Source: JBLHGN01 sp047616325
GTDB lineage: Bacteria; Pseudomonadota; Gammaproteobacteria; Pseudomonadales; Cellvibrionaceae
Assembly: GCA_047616325.1 (NCBI GenBank)
Contig: JBLHGN010000071.1
Location: 1-13,815 of the forward strand
Reading direction: 5' to 3'
Length of the DNA: 13,815 bases
Shown: piece after piece, positions 7,043 through 13,701 of the stretch
Layout: each line of letters begins with the position of its first letter
How positions within the stretch are numbered: position 1 is the stretch's first letter
Program-made: the position numbers and the translations under genes
Notes under the pieces: generated by a model
The model's database searches: none
What the model saw: the letters and a program-made list of their open reading frames with translations, nothing else
Told to the model about the DNA's origin: nothing

Positions 7043-7224
7043 TTAATGCCTGCAAGTTAATGCCTGCAAGTTAATGCCTGCAAGTTAATGCCTGCAAGTT
7101 AATGCCTGCAAGTTAATGCCTGCAAGTTAATGCCTGCAAGTTAATGCCTGCAAGTTAATGCCTGCAAGGTAATGCCTGCAAGTTAATGCCTGCGAGTTAA
7201 TGCCTGCGAGTTAATGCCTGCGAG
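7043..7224. repeat. 13-copy tandem array of a 14-bp repeat between tolB and pal
   Basis: Thirteen contiguous 14-bp units with no spacer (182 bp exactly). The plus-strand unit is TTAATGCCTGCAAG. Units 1-9 (7043-7168) are identical. Unit 10 (7169-7182) begins GTAATG. Units 11-13 (7183-7224) end in CGAG instead of CAAG, so variants are grouped at the tolB end, as expected when an array grows by slippage or unequal crossing-over. The unit length is not a multiple of three and the array lies outside any gene. It would be transcribed in the leader of pal if tolB transcripts read through. Confidence 0.98.
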
Positions 7225-7299
7225 AAAAGTCCAAGCGCCACCTATTTTCCACCCGAAACACACTAAGCATTAAAATACTGCGTTAGGCATCAAAAGCTA
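7225..7299. other. tolB 3' flank before the repeat array
   Basis: Seventy-five bases between the tolB stop codon and the array. I see no terminator hairpin with a T-run, so read-through from tolB into the array and on to pal is possible. Nothing else recognised. Confidence 0.3.
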
Positions 7300-8583
7300 T
7301 CATCTATTGAGAAACGGCGACCAAGAAGGTTCACGTACATCGCCCTGCTTCGAAGGCAATCTAAACTTCACACCAGCATCCATCGAAACTGCGGCTAAAA
7401 CGCCTTTACCATTGTGCTGGGTAGCATACAACAACATCGCGCCATTAGGCGCTATGCTCGGCGATTCGTCAAGCCATGTTTCGGTGAGGATGCGCATATT
7501 ACCCGTGGCGATATCCTGCCACGCAATGTGAAATGTACCATTTTCACGATGAACCATTACTAAACTTTTTCCGTCTGGCGACACCCTTGGACGAGCATTG
7601 TAATCACCCTGGAAGGTTAAGCGTTCAATACGGCCGCTGGCAAGTCCCACCTGATAAATTTGCGGGCTACCGCCACGATTTGAGGTAAAAATTATACCTT
7701 TCCCGTCTTCTGTCCAGTTGGGCTCCGTATCGATGGCAAAATGTCGCGTCACACGCGTGAATTTTTTGGTGGCTAATTCAAGTATGTAGATTTCGGGATT
7801 ACCATCTTTGGAAAGCACAAGTGCAATTTTTTTATCGTCGGGGGACCACGAGGGTGCGCCATTCAGCCCTTGAAAATTTGTCAACTGCTCGCGCTCGCCG
7901 GTGGCGATAGTTTGCCTAAATATGGCAGGGCGCGACGTTTCAAAACTGACATAAGCAACACCCTTCATATCGTTTGACCACGAAGGAGACAAAAGAGGCT
8001 CATTGGATCGAAACAATACCTGCGGGCGAGCACCGTCAGCGTCGGCTTTCACCAAGCGGTAGCGGTGAGGTCCAGAGCGTAAATCTTCGATGTATAGAAT
8101 ACGAGTGGAAAATGCACCGCGAATACCGGTAATTGCTTCGTAAACTTCGTCGCTCACCATATGAGCAATATCACGCAGCGCCAAACGACTGCCACTGCTC
8201 ACTTTGCGAAACACCTTGCGCTGGGCGATTACGTCAAAGAGCTCAAAGGTCAGTACGTAACCGTCTGGATTTTCTTGCAAATCTCCTATTAGCAAATAAT
8301 TTGAGCCTATAATGCGCCAGTCGCGATAAAAAACATCCTGTTCGCGCACGGGCAAAGACAGCATATCCGCCCGAGGAATAGGCCTGAATAAACCACTGCG
8401 CAGTAAATCCGCTGAGATGATTTCGGGCACGTTTTCTGGTGCACTTGCACTGCTGCCGCCAAAGGGAGCAATAGCGATGGGCGTAGGGTCTTGAATGCCT
8501 TGGGTTATTTCAATCACCAACTCGGCACGGGCTGCCAGCGACGTTAACACTAATAAAAAAACAAGGAGAATTCTGAGCTTCAC
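7300..8583 (-). CDS. tolB: Tol-Pal system protein TolB
   Basis: TolB is the periplasmic beta-propeller that shuttles between Pal and TolA. The 427-residue protein starts with GTG (8583-8581) inside a GTGA overlap with the tolA stop, which implies translational coupling. The signal peptide covers residues 1-20 with cleavage after ARA. The mature N-terminus ELVIEITQG corresponds to the TolB box that binds TolA. An N-terminal alpha/beta domain (about 25-155) precedes six propeller blades with PD40-type repeats: PSWSNDMKGVAYVS (200-213), PSWSPDDKKIALV (244-256), PNWTEDGKGIIFTSNRGG (288-305), PRVSPDGKSLVMV (332-344), PSIAPNGAMLLYAT (375-388) and PSWSPFL at the end. Appears complete. Confidence 0.97.
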   Translation of the reverse strand: MKLRILLVFLLVLTSLAARAELVIEITQGIQDPTPIAIAPFGGSSASAPENVPEIISADLLRSGLFRPIPRADMLSLPVREQDVFYRDWRIIGSNYLLIGDLQENPDGYVLTFELFDVIAQRKVFRKVSSGSRLALRDIAHMVSDEVYEAITGIRGAFSTRILYIEDLRSGPHRYRLVKADADGARPQVLFRSNEPLLSPSWSNDMKGVAYVSFETSRPAIFRQTIATGEREQLTNFQGLNGAPSWSPDDKKIALVLSKDGNPEIYILELATKKFTRVTRHFAIDTEPNWTEDGKGIIFTSNRGGSPQIYQVGLASGRIERLTFQGDYNARPRVSPDGKSLVMVHRENGTFHIAWQDIATGNMRILTETWLDESPSIAPNGAMLLYATQHNGKGVLAAVSMDAGVKFRLPSKQGDVREPSWSPFLNR

Positions 8584-9338
8584 AACCTTAAGTCCTGGGG
8601 ATTAAATTTAAAGGTAAAGCGACGATAATAACGCTCAAAAACATCTGGCGACATATCCTTCACTTCAGGAAATATTTCAACTTTTTTTACCGCTTGCATC
8701 GCCGAGCGGTCAAACGCGCTGTTGCCGCTACTTTGGGCAAGCTCAACACTGACGATACGCCCGGTTGGCACTAACTGAATCGTCAAACTACAGGTCATTC
8801 CCGTTCTTGCGGAAGGCGGCCGACTCCAGCTTGACTCTATTCGTTGCTTGAACTTAGAGGTATAGGACTGCGCCTGGGTTGCATAGAGATCCTCTTGCAG
8901 CAGACCCTCCTCTTCCTCAAGCGCCATGTCAAATTCTTGCTGCAAGCGCTTTTTTTCAGCGGCCTGTTTATCTACCTGCTCTTGCCGTTTTTTGTCTTGC
9001 AACTCTTGCTCGACTCGCTTTTTCTCCGCGTCGGCTTTTTTCTTTGCATTTTTTTCACGCAGGATAGCGTCTTGTCGTTTTATTTCTGCCTCGCGCTTTA
9101 TACGCTCCTGCTCTTTCCTCTTTGCGGTTAAGTCAATAATCTTAGGTTGTTTTTTAGCCGATGCCTTTTTGTTGGTTTTTGTTTCCAGGGCCACCAGCTT
9201 GGCTTCGATGTACTTTGGCGTGGCTAAAATTCGCCTTTCGGGTGAGGCGGTCCACCCCGCCGCCAGCGCAAGCACCACAAGTGCATGCACGGCAACACTG
9301 ACCAATACGGGCAAACCTATTTTACTAAAAAAGCCCAT
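8580..9338 (-). CDS. tolA: Tol-Pal inner-membrane protein TolA
   Basis: TolA spans the periplasm to transmit the proton-driven motion of TolQ/TolR to TolB-Pal. At 252 residues it is shorter than the E. coli protein. One transmembrane helix covers about residues 8-28 and includes Ser14 and His18 in SVAVH, matching the SxxxH face that contacts TolQ. Residues about 71-145 are a highly charged Lys/Glu/Arg/Gln coiled coil, and residues 155-250 form the TonB/TolA-type C-terminal domain with two Cys-free strands around TIQLVPTGRIVSVELAQSSG; Cys183 is the only cysteine. The start is two bases after the tolR stop, with AAGG as Shine-Dalgarno site. The stop overlaps the tolB start. Confidence 0.95.
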   Translation of the reverse strand: MGFFSKIGLPVLVSVAVHALVVLALAAGWTASPERRILATPKYIEAKLVALETKTNKKASAKKQPKIIDLTAKRKEQERIKREAEIKRQDAILREKNAKKKADAEKKRVEQELQDKKRQEQVDKQAAEKKRLQQEFDMALEEEEGLLQEDLYATQAQSYTSKFKQRIESSWSRPPSARTGMTCSLTIQLVPTGRIVSVELAQSSGNSAFDRSAMQAVKKVEIFPEVKDMSPDVFERYYRRFTFKFNPQDLRL

Positions 9339-9340
9339 AA

Positions 9341-9757
9341 TTACCTTGGCGGGTCCGTGACCAAACCCACGCTAGGCGCGCCTGCCTTTTGCAGCTCACT
9401 CATCAAGTTGACCACTAGACCGTATTCGACCTTGGTATCACCCCACACCAATATGGGTGTGTTTGGTTTTTGCCTCAGCACCTTGCTAACCGTATCGGTA
9501 ATGTCACTCAAGGGTCGAGCCACCTCTTGCTTTTGACCCAAATTCATAAAGTAAGTGCCATCTTCTTTTATCGATACAATCACCGGCTCCTGGTCTTTGT
9601 TGTTCATCGGCGCCGATGACGCCTGCGGCAATTCGACTTTTACACCCTGCATTAACAACGGAGCGGTGATCATAAATATCACCAACAACACCAACATCAC
9701 ATCGATATAGGGCACTACATTTATTTCCGCCATGGGCTTGTGTTTTTTAGCAGCCAT
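9341..9757 (-). CDS. tolR: Tol-Pal motor stator protein TolR
   Basis: TolR, an ExbD/TolR-family protein, works with TolQ as the proton-motive-force-driven motor. I start it at 9757 (MAAKKHKPMAEINVVPYIDV), one base after the tolQ stop, because this gives the family's usual N-terminus and 138 residues. An ATG at 9769 inside the tolQ end would add four residues. The longer frame running upstream to 9961 is overlap with tolQ and is not supported. The single transmembrane helix spans about 17-36 and carries the essential Asp19 (E. coli Asp23). The periplasmic domain follows, with VELPQA, DG and GLVTDP near the end. It is tightly packed between tolQ and tolA. Confidence 0.95.
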   Translation of the reverse strand: MAAKKHKPMAEINVVPYIDVMLVLLVIFMITAPLLMQGVKVELPQASSAPMNNKDQEPVIVSIKEDGTYFMNLGQKQEVARPLSDITDTVSKVLRQKPNTPILVWGDTKVEYGLVVNLMSELQKAGAPSVGLVTDPPR

Positions 9758-9758
9758 A

Positions 9759-10445
9759 TTATTTTGCATGCACCTGGCGATGGAGAATGGAAGAGAATTC
9801 TTCGGCAAATGTTTCGTATTTACTGCCCATTGATTCTGCTCGCGCCGCAAAACGATTGTACGCCAGCACGGCGGGTATAGCGGCAAACAATCCCATAGCG
9901 GTGGCAACCAGGGCCTCTGATATACCCGGAGCCACCGACGAAAGCGTCGCTTGAGTCTCATTCGCCAAGCCGCGAAAGGAATTCATAATTCCCCACACTG
10001 TTCCAAACAAACCGATATAGGGGCTAACCGAGGCAACACTAGCGAGAAAGGGTAAATTTGCGTCGAGCTTTTCCTGCTCGCGCGAAAGCGCAACGCGCAT
10101 GGCACGCTGAGCTCCCTCCATTATGGCCTCGGCTTCTGCACCATTTTGTTGCCTTAAACGCGAAAACTCCTTAAACCCCGAGCGGAATATATTTTCAACA
10201 CCGTCGATGCCGTTGACGCTTGCCTTGGCATTACCCTGACGGTAGAGCTGAGTTAAATCGCCCCCCGACCAGAAGAGTTTTTCAAAATCTTTAAAGGCAC
10301 GCTGGGCTTTTTGCTGATAGATACCCCGCTGAACAATCATCGCCCACGACACCATCGAGGCAAACGCCAGAAGCGCCATAACAATTTGCACCAATAGGCT
10401 GGCGTTACTTATCAAATGAAAAATTGATATTGGCTCTTGATTCAT
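9759..10445 (-). CDS. tolQ: Tol-Pal motor protein TolQ
   Basis: TolQ, an ExbB/MotA-family inner-membrane protein, forms the pentameric ring around TolR. Its 228 residues show three membrane segments at about 16-38, 132-154 and 171-196. The conserved motor motifs GLFGTVWGIM (Thr149) and EALVATAMGLFAAIPAV (Thr182) correspond to the polar residues that line the proton path in E. coli (Thr145, Thr178). The large cytoplasmic loop (about 40-130) contains the variable FEKLFWSGGDL region. The start ATG is at 10445 with AGAGGA upstream. It follows ybgC by 52 bases and is followed directly by tolR, so the two are probably translated together. Confidence 0.97.
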   Translation of the reverse strand: MNQEPISIFHLISNASLLVQIVMALLAFASMVSWAMIVQRGIYQQKAQRAFKDFEKLFWSGGDLTQLYRQGNAKASVNGIDGVENIFRSGFKEFSRLRQQNGAEAEAIMEGAQRAMRVALSREQEKLDANLPFLASVASVSPYIGLFGTVWGIMNSFRGLANETQATLSSVAPGISEALVATAMGLFAAIPAVLAYNRFAARAESMGSKYETFAEEFSSILHRQVHAK

Positions 10446-10497
10446 TCCAAACGATCCTCTCGATGGTCATTACATGCGCTGTACGCGCATTTTTGTT

Positions 10498-10908
10498 TTA
10501 GGCGTTTATCAGCTCCGCAATGCGCGCCGGAAAAGCACAGAGACGCATTGTACCTATTTGCACACACGCCACCTTTATTTCAGCTTCAGTTAAGCATAGT
10601 CCGTCACAATATATTTTTTGCTCAAAAACAATATGGCTGCGCGCAATCTTAATGGCTTTTGCATTTACCTGTAGTAAATGGTCTAATTTTTCCGGCTTTT
10701 TATAGGCAATAGACGTAGATACCACCACCAACATCCCTTCTTCTAGCACCGCTGGTTTATTAAACCCCTTGGTGCGGAAAAATTCTGTGCAGGCGCGCTC
10801 CATAAATTTTAAATAATTGACGTAGTAAACAATGCCGCCGGCATCGGTGTCTTCGATGTAGACCCTTACCGGTACATGAAATTCGTTATTCACATTTACC
10901 TCTGACAT
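10498..10908 (-). CDS. ybgC: Acyl-CoA thioesterase YbgC (hotdog fold)
   Basis: YbgC is a cytoplasmic 4-hydroxybenzoyl-CoA-thioesterase-like hotdog enzyme encoded with tol-pal in most proteobacteria; its acyl-CoA substrate in vivo is not settled. The 136-residue length fits. The signature YIEDTDAGGIVYYVNYLKFM (17-36) contains the catalytic Asp22. The Tyr following VY, where E. coli has His, is common in Pseudomonas-type proteins from memory. The next segment reads ERACTE rather than the usual ERARTE, so Cys40 replaces an arginine; its effect is unknown. The gene lies 75 bases after ruvB and 52 before tolQ, so it probably heads the tol transcript or continues the ruv one. Confidence 0.94.
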   Translation of the reverse strand: MSEVNVNNEFHVPVRVYIEDTDAGGIVYYVNYLKFMERACTEFFRTKGFNKPAVLEEGMLVVVSTSIAYKKPEKLDHLLQVNAKAIKIARSHIVFEQKIYCDGLCLTEAEIKVACVQIGTMRLCAFPARIAELINA

Positions 10909-10983
10909 AGAAGACCGCCAGGCTACCTTACTTAAAATACGCGGCAGTTAAGACCTTGATCGTTGCGCTCGGCTAAACACACC

Positions 10984-12036
10984 CTAAAGTCCAGGCAGAG
11001 CATCTTGTTTTGGAGCAACGCCAACATTCAAACTATTGGGCATTGCTATACCAAAGTGGTTATAGGTGTGCTGTGTGGCCATGCGCCCACGCGACGTTCG
11101 CACCATGAAGCCCTGCTGAATCAGAAAGGGTTCTAGTACATCTTCGATGGTATCGCGCTCTTCGCTTATGGCCGCGGCTAAGCTATCGACACCCACCGGA
11201 CCGCCGCCAAACTTTTCGATTAAGGCGAGTAGCAGGCGACGATCCATGTGATCAAAACCATTTTCATCGACATTGAGCATATTAAGTGCGCGATCTGCCA
11301 TATCGGCCGTGACGCAACCATCGCCTTTCACCTCGGCGTAGTCGCGTACCCGCCGCAAAAGGCGATTGGCAATTCGGGGCGTACCACGCGCGCGCTTGGC
11401 AATTTCGTGGGCGCCTCCCTCTTCTGTGGAAACCCCCATCAGCTGTGATGATCGCATCACAATGTGGGTCAAATCTTTAACATTGTAAAACTCAAGGCGC
11501 TGCACAATGCCGAAGCGATCACGCAAAGGCGAGGTCAACAAACCTGCACGCGTGGTCGCACCCACCAAGGTGAACTGCGGTAAATCAAGCTTTATCGAGC
11601 GAGCGGCAGGACCTTCACCAATCATGATGTCCAGCTGAAAATCTTCCATTGCCGGGTACAACACCTCTTCTACCACGGGGCTCAGGCGATGAATTTCGTC
11701 GATAAACAGCACATCACCGGGCTCAAGATTGGTCAACAATGCAGCTAAGTCCCCGGCTTTTTCCAACACTGGCCCGGAAGTCGTTTTTAGGTCCACTTCC
11801 ATTTCCGCGGCGATGATATAAGCTAGGGTAGTTTTCCCCAAACCAGGTGGACCGAATACCAGCGTATGATCCAGAGCCTCGTTGCGCTTCTTGGCGGCGC
11901 TGATAAAAATTTCCATTTGCTCGCGCACCACCGGCTGGCCCACATAATCTGACAGCGCGCGCGGGCGGACTGCGCGATCGAGATGCGCTTCGCGGGGCTG
12001 GGTTAGCGCATTCACTATACGGTCTTCTTCAATCAT
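10984..12036 (-). CDS. ruvB: Holliday junction branch-migration ATPase RuvB
   Basis: RuvB is the hexameric AAA+ motor that, loaded by RuvA, pulls DNA through Holliday junctions. The 350-residue protein has Walker A GPPGLGKTT (62-70), Walker B LFIDEI (110-115), sensor 1 GATTR (159-163) and the arginine finger Arg174 in LRDRFG. The C-terminal winged-helix domain spans about 262-335 with GGGPVGVDSLAAAI and the DNA-contacting TSRGRMAT (314-321). The start is three bases after the ruvA stop, which suggests coupled translation, as no strong separate Shine-Dalgarno site is seen. Intact. Confidence 0.98.
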   Translation of the reverse strand: MIEEDRIVNALTQPREAHLDRAVRPRALSDYVGQPVVREQMEIFISAAKKRNEALDHTLVFGPPGLGKTTLAYIIAAEMEVDLKTTSGPVLEKAGDLAALLTNLEPGDVLFIDEIHRLSPVVEEVLYPAMEDFQLDIMIGEGPAARSIKLDLPQFTLVGATTRAGLLTSPLRDRFGIVQRLEFYNVKDLTHIVMRSSQLMGVSTEEGGAHEIAKRARGTPRIANRLLRRVRDYAEVKGDGCVTADMADRALNMLNVDENGFDHMDRRLLLALIEKFGGGPVGVDSLAAAISEERDTIEDVLEPFLIQQGFMVRTSRGRMATQHTYNHFGIAMPNSLNVGVAPKQDALPGL

Positions 12037-12039
12037 GGC

Positions 12040-12729
12040 TTAGGCCGGCAACATACTTTTTAAAGCTATGCGAATAAGATCTTCGCTGCGAATGGGAGGG
12101 GCGCTGGGGTTAAGTGCAGCGGATATTGCTTTGGCCGCTTCAGCGGGTTTGTAGCCGAGGGAGACTAAAGCGCTTTCGGCGTCGGCAATTATGGCGTTAT
12201 TGTTTCGACGTGAAACTTCCTCCTCAGACAGAGACACCACTATTCTGTCCTGTAACTCTCCGTATTGGTTGTCCACAGCCGAATCAGATTCAGGATTGAG
12301 ATGCGGAACATCGCTTTTGACCAAGGCCCAATCATTCAATCTGTCGCGCATTTCAATAATCAAACGCTCGGCGGTTTTGCGGCCTACACCGGGCACTTTC
12401 ACCAGAGGAGTGACGCTGCCGTCTCTCACACAGCGCACAAAATCTTCGGATTCCATAGCCATAATAGCTATCGCCATTTTAGGCCCAACACCGCTGACCT
12501 TTATCAATAATCGAAACAGCGCGCGGTCTTGCTTGTGGACAAACCCGAACAGCTGTTGAGATATCTCACTCACGGCAAAGTGAGTATGTAACAACACGGC
12601 CTCGCCTACCTTCGGCAAGCGATAAAAAGTAGTCATAGGTGCTTGAACTTCATAGCCCACGCCGCCGACATCGAGCAGTAAATGAGGCGCCTGCTTTTCG
12701 GCGATAACACCCTTCAATCGACCAATCAT
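12040..12729 (-). CDS. ruvA: Holliday junction DNA helicase subunit RuvA
   Basis: RuvA tetramers hold the four-way junction open and recruit RuvB. The N-terminal OB fold (1-63) starts MIGRLKG and contains VGYEV. The two helix-hairpin-helix motifs are VSGVGPKMA (78-86) and VPGVGRKTAERL (112-123). The C-terminal RuvB-binding domain lies at about 180-229 with ALVSLGYKPAEAAKAI. The protein is 229 residues against 203 in E. coli; the extra length is in the flexible linker (about 138-178). An AAGG lies seven bases before the ATG. It follows ruvC after 143 bases. Confidence 0.97.
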   Translation of the reverse strand: MIGRLKGVIAEKQAPHLLLDVGGVGYEVQAPMTTFYRLPKVGEAVLLHTHFAVSEISQQLFGFVHKQDRALFRLLIKVSGVGPKMAIAIMAMESEDFVRCVRDGSVTPLVKVPGVGRKTAERLIIEMRDRLNDWALVKSDVPHLNPESDSAVDNQYGELQDRIVVSLSEEEVSRRNNNAIIADAESALVSLGYKPAEAAKAISAALNPSAPPIRSEDLIRIALKSMLPA

Positions 12730-12872
12730 ACAACTACCTTCATACCGCCACCTTTAAACAGCTACTTTTAAATACATGAGCACCCACAGAATACCACGCT
12801 CACGACAGGAATCCGCGAGAACAACACACTTTAAATTTCATACGATAAGACTTTTCAAAAGAGACTCAGACC
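12730..12872 (-). other. ruvC-ruvA intergenic region
   Basis: A 143-base gap that contains the ruvA Shine-Dalgarno site. I searched for a LexA-type CTG-N10-CAG box and for a promoter and found no convincing example, so ruvA and ruvB are probably transcribed from the ruvC promoter. No gene or terminator seen. Confidence 0.35.
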
Positions 12873-13394
12873 TCAAACCACGCGGCCGCGGCGAAAACTG
12901 CGCGAGCCCGCCAGGCGAATTAAATGTTGTTGGGTATTGCCGTGGCAAAGCGCTACCGCAAGTGCATCTGCGGCGTCTTCCTGGGGAACTTTGGTCAGTT
13001 TTAGCAGCGCTTTGACCATGTGTTGTACTTGCAGTTTATCTGCAGCGCCGGTACCGACAACTGATTGCTTTACCTTGCGCGCCTCATATTCTGACACAGG
13101 CAAATTATGGTTGACTGCCGCTACAATTGCGGCCCCCCTTGCCTGCCCTAGTTTGAGCGCCGAGGCAGCGCTTTTTGCCATAAACACTTGCTCTATAGCA
13201 AATTGGTCTGGCATATGGGTTTCGATGATTTCTGACACCGAATCAAAAATGACCTTCAACCTCTCGGGCAATAGCAGCGTTTCTGGAATGCGAATGACAC
13301 CACTGGCGATGTATTCGGTTTTGCCGAACAAGTGACTAATTAGCCCATATCCCGTTTTACGCGAGCCAGGGTCAATGCCGAGAATAATAGACAT
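12873..13394 (-). CDS. ruvC: Holliday junction endonuclease RuvC
   Basis: RuvC cuts Holliday junctions symmetrically in the RuvABC resolvasome. The 173-residue length is typical. The RNase H-like catalytic carboxylates are Asp8 (ILGIDPGSRKTGYG), Glu68 (FAIEQVF) and Asp140 and Asp143 (QEDAADALAVALCH). The start MSIILGIDPG matches the family N-terminus, so 13394 is well supported although no Shine-Dalgarno site precedes it. The bases just before the ATG are instead occupied by a LexA-like box and the probable transcription start, so the mRNA may be nearly leaderless. In many relatives yebC precedes ruvC; here it does not within the 421 bases available. Confidence 0.97.
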   Translation of the reverse strand: MSIILGIDPGSRKTGYGLISHLFGKTEYIASGVIRIPETLLLPERLKVIFDSVSEIIETHMPDQFAIEQVFMAKSAASALKLGQARGAAIVAAVNHNLPVSEYEARKVKQSVVGTGAADKLQVQHMVKALLKLTKVPQEDAADALAVALCHGNTQQHLIRLAGSRSFRRGRVV

Positions 13395-13396
13395 AT

Positions 13397-13412
13397 CTGG
13401 TTATATATTCAG
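13397..13412 (-). promoter_or_regulatory. Putative LexA (SOS) box in front of ruvC
   Basis: Minus-strand sequence CTGAATATATAACCAG has the CTG-N10-CAG frame and matches 13 of 16 positions of the gammaproteobacterial consensus CTGTATATATATACAG. It overlaps the last two bases of the predicted -10 and the expected transcription start, an ideal position for repression. It ends two bases before the ruvC ATG. E. coli controls ruvAB by LexA, so SOS control of a ruvCAB unit is reasonable. AT-rich DNA raises the chance of a false match. Confidence 0.5.
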
Positions 13413-13439
13413 TATATTGATAGAGAGACAGTTTTTCAG
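13411..13439 (-). promoter_or_regulatory. Probable ruvC promoter
   Basis: On the minus strand, -35 CTGAAA (13439-13434, 4 of 6 to consensus) and -10 TATACT (13416-13411, 5 of 6) are separated by 17 bases. A start about seven bases after the -10 would lie near 13404, leaving a leader of only about ten nucleotides before the ruvC ATG. The -35 lies in an AGCCTGAAA block that also occurs further upstream in the same orientation as the complementary arm. Confidence 0.5.
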
Positions 13440-13493
13440 GCTATGCTGAATTAGTCAAGCGTGAGTATTCTCCAGTATGAGATGAGCCTGAAA
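13434..13493. repeat. Inverted repeat TTTCAGGCT / AGCCTGAAA upstream of ruvC
   Basis: A perfect 9-bp inverted pair: TTTCAGGCT at 13434-13442 and AGCCTGAAA at 13485-13493. A third copy of the AGCCTGAAA arm stands at 13533-13541. The left arm contains the predicted ruvC -35 element. The 42-base interval holds no gene. Confidence 0.6.
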
Positions 13494-13541
13494 TAACCTA
13501 TTGGTGGCAATAGGCATGTCCAATACGAAATAAGCCTGAAA
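13471..13541. repeat. Imperfect 23-bp direct repeat with a hairpin between
   Basis: Two 23-bp copies, 13471-13493 and 13519-13541, are offset by 48 bp and match at 19 of 23 positions; all four differences are transitions. Read on the minus strand in one frame, each copy encodes FRLISYW and the four differences all fall in third codon positions without changing the residue. Between them lies a perfect hairpin CCTATTG-GTGG-CAATAGG (13497-13514). Confidence 0.7.
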
Positions 13542-13550
13542 TTGCCTTTG

Positions 13551-13587
13551 ATATCGTTCATGATCACAGGATGAAAACGATCATGAA
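13551..13587. repeat. Overlapping inverted repeats after the micro-ORF
   Basis: TTCATGATC (13557-13565) pairs perfectly with GATCATGAA (13579-13587) around a 13-base loop. Overlapping it, ATCGTT (13553-13558) pairs with AACGAT (13576-13581). No T-run follows on the minus strand. It begins two bases after the stop codon of the 16-codon ORF, so a role as weak terminator, mRNA stabiliser or protein site is possible. Confidence 0.5.
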
Positions 13588-13588
13588 A

Positions 13589-13639
13589 TTAGAACAACTG
13601 ACCACCCTTGATTTGGACTTTGGACTGTTTTTTGGGCAT
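13589..13639 (-). CDS. Possible 16-residue micro-ORF with strong ribosome binding site
   Basis: ATG (13639-13637) to TAA (13591-13589) encodes the basic peptide MPKKQSKVQIKGGQLF. A full GGAGG (13652-13648) lies eight bases before the ATG, the best Shine-Dalgarno site in this end of the window. It follows the stop of the upstream partial gene by 62 bases in a different frame. It may be a real small protein, or the surviving start of a truncated gene: the frame is open again after the TAA to 13451. I do not recognise a family. Confidence 0.4.
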   Translation of the reverse strand: MPKKQSKVQIKGGQLF

Positions 13640-13701
13640 AGCAAAATCCTCCACAACTATAAGAGTCATCGGAAATGGCTAGCTTATAAAAAATTTTTCT
13701 C

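Noticed and set aside
7043..7224. Plus-strand mini-ORFs in each 14-bp unit (ATG CCT GCA AGT TAA, overlapping as TAATG)
   Set aside because: They follow automatically from the repeat sequence, lack Shine-Dalgarno sites and are on the strand opposite to all transcription seen here.
7043..7224. CRISPR array
   Set aside because: The units are only 14 bp and directly contiguous with no spacers, so this is a simple tandem repeat.
8844..9360. Plus-strand frames opposite tolA
   Set aside because: They arise from the Lys/Glu-rich coiled-coil codons of tolA read antisense (Phe/Leu/Ser/Cys-rich) and have no independent support.
9758..9961. Upstream extension of tolR into tolQ
   Set aside because: The extra residues are Arg/Trp/Pro-rich out-of-frame translation of tolQ; the family N-terminus starts at 9757 or at most 9769.
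12730..12872. LexA box before ruvA
   Set aside because: CTGT-like fragments are present but none has a CAG arm at the correct distance.
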